A stretch of DNA of 43,071 nt from Candidatus Cloacimonadota bacterium (lineage in GTDB: Bacteria > Cloacimonadota > Cloacimonadia > Cloacimonadales > Cloacimonadaceae). Where the stretch lies: assembly GCA_020532215.1 (NCBI GenBank), contig JAJBBF010000103.1, positions 1 through 43,071 on the forward strand, written 5' to 3'. Below, piece after piece: positions 31,911 to 39,540 of the stretch. A program made the translations under genes and the position numbers. The notes beneath the pieces were generated by a model. The model was not told the DNA's origin and did not search any database. It saw nothing but the letters and a program-made list of their open reading frames with translations. The first letter of the stretch is position 1. Each line of letters opens with the position of its first letter.

Positions 31911-32930
31911 ATGCGGGTCGCCGTGATCGGCGGAGGCGGATGGGGCCTTGCCCTGGCCAAACTGCTGGCGGAAAACTCCCATCAAGTCTTGGTTTGGGAA
32001 CACGATCCGGATTTTCTGCGAACCCTTCAGTCAACCAGCTCCAACCCCCTGCTCCTGCCCGGGATAGTTCTGCCGCCGGCCATATCTTACACCGGTGATT
32101 TCTTCGCCCTGGCGGATTTCCAGCCCCAACTGGCGGTTCTGGCCACCCCCTCCCAATTTATCCGCGCCACCCTGGCAAAAATCCCGCCCGCGGCGGCTGA
32201 GCGAATCTGGGATCCCGGTCATCTCAAGGCCGTGGTCAATGTGGCCAAAGGCATCGAGGAAACATCCCTGCTTACCCCCGGCGGCATTCTGAAGCAGATC
32301 CTTCCCGCCCGGATCCATCCCCGCCTCTGCACCCTCTCCGGACCCAGCCACGCCGAGGAAGTGGCCGGCCAGATCCCCACGACCGTGGTCATCGCCGGAC
32401 CGGATGACGCTCTGCTGCGCGAGCTGCAAAGCGTTTTCAGCAACCCTTATTTTCGCGCCTACCGCAGCTCTGACCTCATCGGAGTGGAGATGGGCGGCGC
32501 GGTGAAAAACGTGATCGCCATCGCCGCCGGGATCGTGGCCGGTCTTGGTTTTGGCGATAACACCATGGGCGCCCTGCTCACCCGCGGGCTGGTGGAGATC
32601 CAGCGCCTGGGAGAAGCCTGCGGTGCAGACCCGGATACCTTTTTGGGACTCTCCGGTGTCGGCGATCTCATCACCACGGCCATTTCACCCCACAGCCGCA
32701 ACCGCCGCGTTGGCTTTGCCATCGGCTCTGGACGCAAGCTGAAAGAGATCATGGCCGAAATGAAGATGGTGGCCGAAGGCGTGGCCACCACCCGCTCCGT
32801 GTACAACCTGGCCCGTGAAAAAAACGTGGAAATGCCCATCACCGAAGAGGTTTATGCCACCCTTTACCAGGACAAGGATCCCCGCCAGGCTATCCTCGAA
32901 CTCATGACCCGCGAACTCAAAGCCGAATAG
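31911..32930 (+). CDS. gpsA: Glycerol-3-phosphate dehydrogenase [NAD(P)+]
   Basis: Makes sn-glycerol 3-phosphate from dihydroxyacetone phosphate for phospholipid synthesis. The 339-aa protein has the Rossmann motif VIGGGGWGLALAKLL, VNVAKGIEE, LSGPSHAEEVA, the catalytic-lysine block EMGGAVKNVIAIAAGI, DNTMGALLTRGLVEI, GLSGVGDLITT and SRNRRVGFAIG. GGAGG precedes the ATG. Last gene of the run beginning at pgsB; the second palindrome lies directly after its stop. Confidence 0.96.
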   Translation: MRVAVIGGGGWGLALAKLLAENSHQVLVWEHDPDFLRTLQSTSSNPLLLPGIVLPPAISYTGDFFALADFQPQLAVLATPSQFIRATLAKIPPAAAERIWDPGHLKAVVNVAKGIEETSLLTPGGILKQILPARIHPRLCTLSGPSHAEEVAGQIPTTVVIAGPDDALLRELQSVFSNPYFRAYRSSDLIGVEMGGAVKNVIAIAAGIVAGLGFGDNTMGALLTRGLVEIQRLGEACGADPDTFLGLSGVGDLITTAISPHSRNRRVGFAIGSGRKLKEIMAEMKMVAEGVATTRSVYNLAREKNVEMPITEEVYATLYQDKDPRQAILELMTRELKAE

Positions 32931-32936
32931 CTGGTT

Positions 32937-33027
32937 GGCTCCCAGCATCATTACGGGATAAATACGGGATCAATACGGATTTCATCCGTATTGATCCCGT
33001 ATTTATCCCGTATTGATAATGGGGGCC
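32937..33027. repeat. 91-bp imperfect palindrome, copy 2 (loop TTC)
   Basis: Arms from 32937 and to 33027 pair around the TTC at 32981-32983 with four unpaired or wobble positions; the inner 30-bp arms are perfect. It is the 12715-12787 element in opposite orientation, with matching GGC(T/C)CCCA outer ends. It may also act as a terminator for gpsA, although no T-run follows. Confidence 0.93.
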
Positions 33028-33110
33028 AGATGGGGTTTTTCCCTTTTTCAGATCGAGTGAGTGAAGCTACAGGACATTTTTTCTTTGCACAGCCTCATAC
33101 TATTTCGCCT

Positions 33111-33431
33111 TCATATATCCAAGTTTAGCCACTTGAAATTGGTCAGTTTTGAGACCATATCTTTATTATTGACCAGGTACGAGTAACCTTCAATCAGAGC
33201 TTTCTGCACATCATCAAGCGATCCATAGGCTGTATTCCTGAATTTTAGATCTCTGATCTTTGACCAAAGATGTTCGGGGGGATTCAGCTCAGGGCTATAA
33301 GCGGGCAGGAATATCAGCCGGATATTATCAAATTGCTTGAGATGATTTGTAGTATGCCACCCTGCTTTGTCCATGATGATGATGTTACGGTAATTGCGAT
33401 ATTCAATCCCCTTTATCATATGTTGGAACAC
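33111..33431 (-). pseudogene. IS630-family transposase remnant (C-terminal third)
   Basis: 106 aa corresponding to the end of an IS630-type DDE transposase: IIIMDKAGWHTT (second Asp), LIFLPAYSPELNPPEHLW (catalytic Glu). The N-terminal helix-turn-helix and the first catalytic Asp are missing, and bases 33432-33560 give no further transposase sequence in any frame. It therefore looks like a decayed fragment. No clear terminal inverted repeats were found around it. Confidence 0.85.
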
Positions 33432-33563
33432 ACATTGGGAGTGGAAGATAATTCAGTATGGTACAGATAAGCCGAAGGGTTCAATCTTGAAAGAGTTTGA
33501 TATCGCCCAGAACTCCATCTCCGATATATAGGATGTTTCAGCAGCTTTGCCAACGCCTGTAAA

Positions 33564-36005
33564 TCAGATCTGATCCACCGTATAGCCCATACCCTCATAC
33601 CCCTTGATCCTCTTTCGGAACATCGCGGCCAGCACCGGCACCTCCCGGTCAACATAGTCATAGATCGTTACCTGGGTTTTGTTAGCATGGGCCCGGTGCA
33701 ATCGCCCCGCGTATTGCTGCAGGGTGCCCTTCCAGGAAATCGGCAAAGTTAGGAAGAGCGTATCCAGCCGGCTGTCATCAAAGCCTTCCCCGATATATTT
33801 TCCGGTTGAGATGATCACTCTTTCCTCATTATCCGGAATGGCTTGCAGCTGTTCCCTGACTGCCTTGAACTGCTTGCGGCCCATTCCTCCCCTCAGGCTG
33901 ATGATGTTTTTGGAAAAGCCCACCAGCTTGGAAGCAAAGAACTCCACGTGGGCAGTCCTCTCTGTAAGAATCAGAGGGCTTCTTCCAGCTACAATCGAGG
34001 CAATGATATCGTCCAGGATCAGCTTGTTCCGGGCCTCATCTTCGATCAGTGCCTGATAGACAGCTGTTATTCTGGCCTCTGGTTGTTGCAGGCTTTCCGG
34101 CAACTGAAAAGCAGTGTGGCGCACCTTGACCTTGTGGGTGAATGATCTCGATGCCAGCTGTGATCTGGCATCCACCTTGTAACGGATGGGACCGCACTGC
34201 ATGTACACGATCGGATGCTGTCCGTCTTTGCGGACTGGCGTGGCAGTAATGCCATAAACATACTTAGCCCTGGCTTCCTTGAGGACCTGTTCAAAGCTGA
34301 AAGCGGAGATATGGTGGCACTCATCCACGATCACCATGCCGTAATCACTCACGAATTCCTTAACTTTGCGTCCCTGATACAGGCTCTGCAAAATGGCCAC
34401 GTCGATCTTGCCGCTTCTTTTGTCCTTGCCGGCTCCCACTGCGCCAAATTCTGCGCCGTCCAGAAAGCAGCCCAGCCGTTCCAGCCACTGCTCCATCAGT
34501 TGACGGCGATGGACCACTATCAGGGTGTTGGTTTTTCTCTGCGCGATCATCCAAATGGCCACCACCGTTTTTCCAAAGGCTGTGGTCGCCGATAGAATCC
34601 CATTGTCACGCGCGAGCAGGGACTGCCCGGCCATTAACTGCTCCGGACTCAGTTTACCGATGAATTCAGCTGTTAGTGCCTCTCCAGTATATCTGAGATC
34701 CCTAACATTTGTTATGATGCCTAATTTTCCCATCAGAGCCGACAAAGCATCGCAACAGCCCCGGGGTAGGGCCAGATATTCATCGCTTTCGCCTGAGAGA
34801 TTGATGATCCTGGGTATGTTGTAGATCGGCATCCGCAGGGCTTGGGCTTTGTAAAACTCCGGATTCTGGAAGGCAGCCAACCTGATGATGTGACTCAGCA
34901 ATTTCTGCGGCAGGCCTGCTTTTTCGATGTAGATCATATTGCTGAGGACGATGTTTGCCTGGGCTGGCAGGTCTTCATATTCTTCAAATGCGGGGGTTCT
35001 ATGTTGCCAAGGTGGGATTTCCTCTTGATCCGCTTCAGCTAGCATTCCTGCTACTTTATGCCTGGCCGTGAGTTCAGAAATATACTGAGTTAATTTTGCT
35101 GGACCAATCCTCTTGAAGTTGGCCAGCCATTGCCATTGATCTTCCATCGGGCTAAGCTCATCATCCAAAAACACGCTGTTGCCCTGTTCTCTGGACTGTT
35201 TCTGGAGCGGTAGGGCGATCAGATTGCCAAAACCTCCCTTGGGCATGGAGTCCTGATTGGGGAAAAGCCTGTCGTAGGAATCAAGCCCGATCTGATGACG
35301 GCTGTCGAGCGTGGCAGTGATAATGGCTGATCCCAGTTTTCTGGCCATCCCAGCAGACACGGCTTCCTCAAAGAACATCCACACATGCGCGCCATTCCCC
35401 GATCTTGATCTCTCTGTATATGCTGGGATAGAGTGCGTAGAACAGGTTTGCTTGATGGCCAGAACATCCTCCCGCCATTCCTTCTTGTCAAAATCTATAG
35501 CCAAAAAATGGCAGGTATCGTTGTCCAGCAGGGGATAAATACCGACAACTATTTCGCCTTTCAAATGTCTGTAGATCTGGCTGGCATCGAGCGGTATGAG
35601 TTGCCTGTGTTCGCATTTGGCACAGGGGGTCTTCTTGTATTTGCCGCAAATCCCAAGTTTCCAGTCGTTCAAGCAAGCAGGTGAGTAGCCGGACCGGTTG
35701 TTCTTGCCGCTCCACCGGATCGCAAAAACATCCTCTCGTCCGCGAAAGAGGCTTCGAAAGAGGGCAACCTTTTCCTGGGGAGAAGACTGATTATTGATGG
35801 ATTCCACATGAGGTGAAGATGGAATGTCTGATGTCCTGGCCAATTTCTCTGGTTTTGCCCGTTCCTCCATGTCCATTGCAACACGATCACCCTTCCTGAG
35901 CTCAGCCAAATTCTCTTTGAGCCTCCCGTTTTCTCGCTCCAGGATGGCAATCCTTTCCAAAGCTTTCTTCAATTCCTCATCGTTGCTATCGTGATCATCT
36001 CTCAT
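33564..36005 (-). CDS. Primase-helicase fusion, TOTE conflict-system-like
   Basis: 813 aa from ATG 36005, with AAGGAT seven bases upstream; the track start at 36029 is TTG. N-terminal coiled coil (ELKKALERIAILERENGRLKENL). Next is a domain like the archaeo-eukaryotic primase of TOTE conflict systems: zinc-type cysteines (PACLNDW..GIC..TPCAKC), AIDFD with paired Asp, RSRSGNGAHVW with His, YDRLFPNQD and GGFGNLIALPLQ. A superfamily 2 helicase follows: motif I TTAFGKT (unusual), motif II VDECHH, motif III TATPVRKDG and motif VI QYAGRLHR. It probably acts on nucleic acid in defence or element maintenance. No partner nuclease is adjacent. Confidence 0.88.
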   Translation of the reverse strand: MRDDHDSNDEELKKALERIAILERENGRLKENLAELRKGDRVAMDMEERAKPEKLARTSDIPSSPHVESINNQSSPQEKVALFRSLFRGREDVFAIRWSGKNNRSGYSPACLNDWKLGICGKYKKTPCAKCEHRQLIPLDASQIYRHLKGEIVVGIYPLLDNDTCHFLAIDFDKKEWREDVLAIKQTCSTHSIPAYTERSRSGNGAHVWMFFEEAVSAGMARKLGSAIITATLDSRHQIGLDSYDRLFPNQDSMPKGGFGNLIALPLQKQSREQGNSVFLDDELSPMEDQWQWLANFKRIGPAKLTQYISELTARHKVAGMLAEADQEEIPPWQHRTPAFEEYEDLPAQANIVLSNMIYIEKAGLPQKLLSHIIRLAAFQNPEFYKAQALRMPIYNIPRIINLSGESDEYLALPRGCCDALSALMGKLGIITNVRDLRYTGEALTAEFIGKLSPEQLMAGQSLLARDNGILSATTAFGKTVVAIWMIAQRKTNTLIVVHRRQLMEQWLERLGCFLDGAEFGAVGAGKDKRSGKIDVAILQSLYQGRKVKEFVSDYGMVIVDECHHISAFSFEQVLKEARAKYVYGITATPVRKDGQHPIVYMQCGPIRYKVDARSQLASRSFTHKVKVRHTAFQLPESLQQPEARITAVYQALIEDEARNKLILDDIIASIVAGRSPLILTERTAHVEFFASKLVGFSKNIISLRGGMGRKQFKAVREQLQAIPDNEERVIISTGKYIGEGFDDSRLDTLFLTLPISWKGTLQQYAGRLHRAHANKTQVTIYDYVDREVPVLAAMFRKRIKGYEGMGYTVDQI

Positions 36006-36382
36006 GCTTATATCCTTAGGCGCATCCAAAACAACACCTTATATCGGTCAATGCTTTTCGGTACCATAACCAAACAAACTCGACCGATACCTTTCTGTTT
36101 TCTGTTAGTCTAGTTCTGTCGCGCGGCATGCCAGTAATCAACAGTGGTCAATTTACTCGCAGGTTTTCTATGGTATTTGCAAAAAGAATGAAACTGGAGT
36201 CTCACCAAAACCGGCGATTTGCAACGAAAGTGATACTATTTGCAATTTCACTTGATTCTCTATAGGCAAACTCAAATCTCACTGCCTGGCTCCCAGCATA
36301 GAAAGAGACCTGCGCGTCCATTATTTTGGTTGACATCCAGCCTGTATCTGTCAAACTGGTTTGTTAACCAAAGGATAAGAAT
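36006..36382. other. 377-bp divergent intergenic region with phased ATTTGCAA repeats
   Basis: No gene is supported. It contains three ATTTGCAA octamers at 36175, 36217 and 36238 (spacings 42 and 21 bp), an 8-bp inverted repeat TATCGGTC/GACCGATA at 36042 and 36082 close to the helicase start, and the right copy of the direct repeat at 36287-36299. A TTGACA at about 36332 is not followed by a convincing -10 box. Confidence 0.6.
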
Positions 36383-37462
36383 ATGGATATCAAAATGACC
36401 CGGGAGTTCGTGCAAAAACTCCCCAAAACAGACCTGCACGTGCACCTCGACGGCAGTGTGCGCATCGCCACCATCATCGATCTGGCCAAGCAGTTCAAGA
36501 TCGAGCTGCCAACCCTTGATCCGGAGGAACTGCGCCGGCTGATAGTTTGCGGCGACCACACCGTGAGCCTGGAAGACTATCTGCGCGGTTTCGGGATCGT
36601 GAACCTGGTGCTGCAGAACAAGGAAGGCCTGCGCCGCGCGGCCTACGAACTGGCCGAAGACGCCGCCGCGGAAAACGTGCGCTACATGGAAGTGCGCTAT
36701 TCCCCCATCCTGCATACGGACAGGGGCCTCAAACTCACCGAGATCTCCCAGGCGGTGATCGACGGGCTGAAACAGGGCGAACGCGATTTCGGCATCCAAA
36801 CGGCCGTGATCATCTGCGGCATGCGCAACATGGACCCCACCACCTCGGTGAAGCTGGCGGAACTGGCGGTGGCCTTCAAAAACAAGGGCGTTATCGGTTT
36901 CGACCTGGCCGGCGGCGAATACAACAACCCCGCCAAAGACCATAAGGAAGCCTTCGACCTGTCGCTGAAAAACAACCTCAACATCACCATCCACGCCGGC
37001 GAGGCCTACGGCCCGGACAGCATCCACCAGGCCCTGCACTATTGCGGCGCCCACCGCATCGGCCACGGCACCCGGCTGGTGGAGGACGGCGACCTGCTGA
37101 ACTATGTGAACGACCACCGCATCCCGCTCGAGATCTGCATCAAGAGCAATTTTCACACCAAGGCGGTGCCAGACATCCGCAGCCACCCCATCGATTTTTA
37201 CATCGATTACGGCCTCCGCGTGACCATCAACACAGACAACCGCACCATATCCGACACCACCGTCACCGACGAATACATGCTGGCCATCAACGAGCTGAAG
37301 CTGGATTATGCCACCATCAAGGACGTGATCCTGAACGGCTTCAAAAGCGCGTTCGTGCCTTATAAAGAACGGGTGCGCCTGATCAATTCGATCCTCAAAG
37401 AACTCGATGAGATCGAGGAGAACGAGCTCAAAACCAAAGTGAAGATACGGGAAAACCTCTGA
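36383..37462 (+). CDS. add: Adenosine deaminase
   Basis: Hydrolyses adenosine (and deoxyadenosine) to inosine for purine salvage. The 359-aa TIM-barrel amidohydrolase has the zinc motif KTDLHVHLDGSV, the catalytic HAGEAYGP, RIGHGTRL and the late NTDNRTIS block in which the more usual TDDP is TDNR, as in many bacterial members. ATG 36383 follows AAAGGATAAGA. It begins a three-gene unit with gmhA (2-bp gap) and the endonuclease gene. Confidence 0.94.
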   Translation: MDIKMTREFVQKLPKTDLHVHLDGSVRIATIIDLAKQFKIELPTLDPEELRRLIVCGDHTVSLEDYLRGFGIVNLVLQNKEGLRRAAYELAEDAAAENVRYMEVRYSPILHTDRGLKLTEISQAVIDGLKQGERDFGIQTAVIICGMRNMDPTTSVKLAELAVAFKNKGVIGFDLAGGEYNNPAKDHKEAFDLSLKNNLNITIHAGEAYGPDSIHQALHYCGAHRIGHGTRLVEDGDLLNYVNDHRIPLEICIKSNFHTKAVPDIRSHPIDFYIDYGLRVTINTDNRTISDTTVTDEYMLAINELKLDYATIKDVILNGFKSAFVPYKERVRLINSILKELDEIEENELKTKVKIRENL

Positions 37463-37464
37463 TC

Positions 37465-38064
37465 ATGCGCGACCTCATCCAAAACTCATTCACCGCAGCC
37501 GGCCGCGGCCTGAAAGCCTTTTTGGCAAATGAAGAAAACTTCGCCGCCATCGAAAAGGCGGCCCGGCTGATCGCTGACTGCTTTGCCCGGGGCGGCAAGG
37601 TGATCGCCTTTGGCAACGGCGGCTCGATGTGCGATGCCATGCACTTCGCGGAAGAATTCACGGGCCGCTTCCGCCGGGACCGCAAAGCCCTGCCCGCCAT
37701 CGCTTTGTCCGATCCCAGCCAGCTTACCTGCGTGGGCAACGACTACGGCTTCGAGCAGGTCTTCGCGCGCGGCGTGGAAGCTTTCGCCCGGCCGGGTGAC
37801 GTGGTATTGGGGATATCCACCAGCGGCAATTCAGACAACGTGATCAAGGGTTTGGAAGCCGCCAGGCTACTCGGCTGCCATACCCTCGCCCTGCTGGGCA
37901 AAAACGGAGGCAAGATCGCCGGGAGCTGTGGCCTGGAAATCATCGTGCCCGGCGAGCACAGCGACAGGATCCAGGAACTGCACACCCTGATCCTGCACAT
38001 CATCATCGAAGGTGTGGAGGAATTGCTGTTCGCGGATGAGGCTTCCGGAGGCATAAACACATGA
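37465..38064 (+). CDS. gmhA: Phosphoheptose isomerase (SIS domain)
   Basis: Converts sedoheptulose 7-phosphate to D-glycero-D-manno-heptose 7-phosphate, the first step to the heptose of lipopolysaccharide inner core or of S-layer glycans. The 199-aa protein shows GNGGSMCDAMHFAEEFTGRF, LTCVGNDYGFEQVF, GDVVLGISTSGNSDNV and the metal/active-site ELHTLILHIIIEGVE. It is coupled to add and overlaps the next gene by 4 bp. Confidence 0.94.
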   Translation: MRDLIQNSFTAAGRGLKAFLANEENFAAIEKAARLIADCFARGGKVIAFGNGGSMCDAMHFAEEFTGRFRRDRKALPAIALSDPSQLTCVGNDYGFEQVFARGVEAFARPGDVVLGISTSGNSDNVIKGLEAARLLGCHTLALLGKNGGKIAGSCGLEIIVPGEHSDRIQELHTLILHIIIEGVEELLFADEASGGINT

Positions 38065-39095
38065 AAAGAATAACTTTGACCCTGATGATATTGCTTGCTG
38101 CGGCACTCGCCTGCGGACAGGGCAACTATTACGACGCCGTGATTGACCTCACCGGACAGGAACTTTATACCGCGCTGCACGCTCTGATCTCCACCAATAC
38201 CTACAGCAGTTACGACGGCGCCAAGGTCTTCCTCTTTCAGCAGCTGGACAACCACAACGGCTATGTGACCTGCATCTATACCGGTTACGAACATTACGTA
38301 GGCTACGATTACTACGGCTCCAGCGATCCCAACACCGAGCACACCTATGCCCAAAGCTGGTTTTCCTCCAGCGAATCCACGCGCAAGAAAGCCGACCTGC
38401 ACCACCTCTTCCCCTCAACCATGCAGGTGAACAGCTCCAGGGGCAACTATCCTCTCTTCACCGTGGCCAACCACGCCGCGGCGGATGTGTATTACAACGA
38501 CACCCCCTGGCAGAGCTTCCGGGGCCTGAGTTCCAACGGCTACACGGTGTTTGAACCGGCCGATGAATCCAAGGGCAATATCGCCCGCGCCCTGCTCTAT
38601 TTCAACACCCGCTATTACGACAGCCTCACCCAGCAAAACGTGAACATGATCCCGGACCTGGCGCAGTGGCATTACGACGATCCGCCCGACGCGGCTGAGA
38701 TCGCGCGCAACAGCGCCATCCAGGGTTTTCAGACCAACCGCAACCCCTTTATCGACCATCCGGAATTCGTGGGCCGCATCTGGGGCGGATCGCCGGTTCA
38801 GGACGAAAGCGTGGTCCCGGGCGCGGAACTCCGTTTGGAACAGGTCTGGCCGAATCCTTTCAGTGACTCCACCACCCTGGCTGTCCAAAGCAAGGAAGCC
38901 CTGCAGGCCAAGGTTTGCGTTTATGATGTAAAGGGCCGGCAAGTGAAGGCTTGGGAACAAAACCTGCCCCGGGGTAGTTCAGAAATATCCTGGAACGGCA
39001 GGGATGAGAGGGGCCTGAAAGCCGCTCCCGGAGTGTATCTGATCCAAGTGCGGACAGCCGGGCAAAGCCTCAGCGCCAAAGTGCTGCTGAACTAA
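38061..39095 (+). CDS. Secreted endonuclease I-family nuclease with T9SS sorting domain
   Basis: 344 aa with a signal peptide (MKRITLTLMILLAAALACGQ). The catalytic domain has the endonuclease I pattern: EHTYAQSWF, then DLHHLFPSTMQVNSSRGNYPL with the metal-binding His and Asn, and WHYDDPPDAAEIARN. The C-terminal sorting domain follows (VWPNPFSDSTT, VCVYDVKGRQVK, WNGRDERG, PGVYLIQV). It probably degrades extracellular DNA for nutrients. It overlaps gmhA (ATGA), which is unusual company for a secreted nuclease, so operon structure may only reflect compaction. Confidence 0.92.
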   Translation: MKRITLTLMILLAAALACGQGNYYDAVIDLTGQELYTALHALISTNTYSSYDGAKVFLFQQLDNHNGYVTCIYTGYEHYVGYDYYGSSDPNTEHTYAQSWFSSSESTRKKADLHHLFPSTMQVNSSRGNYPLFTVANHAAADVYYNDTPWQSFRGLSSNGYTVFEPADESKGNIARALLYFNTRYYDSLTQQNVNMIPDLAQWHYDDPPDAAEIARNSAIQGFQTNRNPFIDHPEFVGRIWGGSPVQDESVVPGAELRLEQVWPNPFSDSTTLAVQSKEALQAKVCVYDVKGRQVKAWEQNLPRGSSEISWNGRDERGLKAAPGVYLIQVRTAGQSLSAKVLLN

Positions 39096-39181
39096 GATCC
39101 GCTTAAATCAGGAGCCGCAAACGTCCCCGTTTGCGAAGTTCCGCAGGAACTTGTTTTCAACGCGCTCTGATTGCTTGGCAA

Positions 39182-39393
39182 AGCCCGAAGGGCGACAGAA
39201 TATAGCGAGGGTGTGAAGTAAGCGCAGCGAACGAAACCCCTCGTTCCAGAGCAGCGATAAATTTGTTTTCCAGGCCTCCCCCCTCCTCGAAAACTTCCCC
39301 GTTTTCGGGGAGGGGGAGGCCATTTTTTGATCACTATCATGGCTCGCACAAATTCGAGGGGCTTGCCTCCTATATTCTGTCGCCCTGCGGGCT
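39182..39393. repeat. 212-bp element with 24-bp inverted ends
   Basis: The left arm 39182-39205 and right arm 39370-39393 are reverse complements with a single mismatch. Each arm also contains its own small GCCC-3nt-GGGC hairpin. The interior has no ORF and includes the terminator. It could be a non-autonomous mobile repeat or a REP-type cluster. Confidence 0.75.
39273..39328 (+). terminator. Strong intrinsic terminator upstream of clpB
   Basis: A stem of about 21 bp with one bulge and one mismatch (arms beginning GGCCTCCCCC and ending GGGGGAGGCC), a 6-nt loop, then ATTTTTT. It would end transcription of the add-gmhA-endonuclease unit. Confidence 0.85.
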
Positions 39394-39458
39394 GTTTAAG
39401 GATAATACGTGTTTAAACCAGCGATTTATCATATTCTCCCCCAGTTACTTCTGAGAAA

Positions 39459-39485
39459 TTAGCAATCTACCATATAGACTGCTAA
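39459..39485 (+). promoter_or_regulatory. CIRCE-like operator (HrcA binding site)
   Basis: TTAGCAATC-N9-GACTGCTAA has exactly the CIRCE layout (9-9-9) with one mismatch in each arm against TTAGCACTC-N9-GAGTGCTAA. It ends seven bases before the -35 box of the clpB promoter. Confidence 0.8.
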
Positions 39486-39492
39486 AAAATCC

Positions 39493-39520
39493 TTGACATC
39501 TGTCCGCGCCTGGTTATTTT
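39493..39520 (+). promoter_or_regulatory. clpB promoter
   Basis: TTGACA (39493-39498), a 16-bp spacer, TATTTT (39515-39520), 20 bp before the clpB start codon with AGGAGG between. Confidence 0.75.
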
Positions 39521-39540
39521 GTCTTCAAAGAGGAGGCGCC

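Larger units (their letters stand above)
32931..36299. mobile_element. Probable accessory insert bracketed by 13-bp direct repeat
   Basis: TGGCTCCCAGCAT occurs at 32936-32948 and 36287-36299, inside an 18-bp match with two mismatches. Between the copies lie the palindrome, a transposase remnant and the primase-helicase gene; outside them housekeeping genes resume. A single 13-mer repeat is not rare in a window of this size, so the boundary call rests on position. Confidence 0.4.
39096..39540. other. 445-bp repeat-rich intergenic region upstream of clpB
   Basis: No gene is supported. In order: a hairpin CGCAAACG/CGTTTGCG, a hairpin AAGTTCC/GGAACTT, the left 24-bp arm of a long inverted repeat, a stem CGAGGG/CCCTCG, the strong hairpin-T terminator, the right 24-bp arm, then the CIRCE-like operator and clpB promoter. 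Track ORFs on both strands here are spurious. Confidence 0.75.

Noticed and set aside
36042-36089. Inverted repeat TATCGGTC/GACCGATA as IS end
   Set aside because: Only 8 bp and 32 bp apart, not flanking any transposase; may be an operator or chance.
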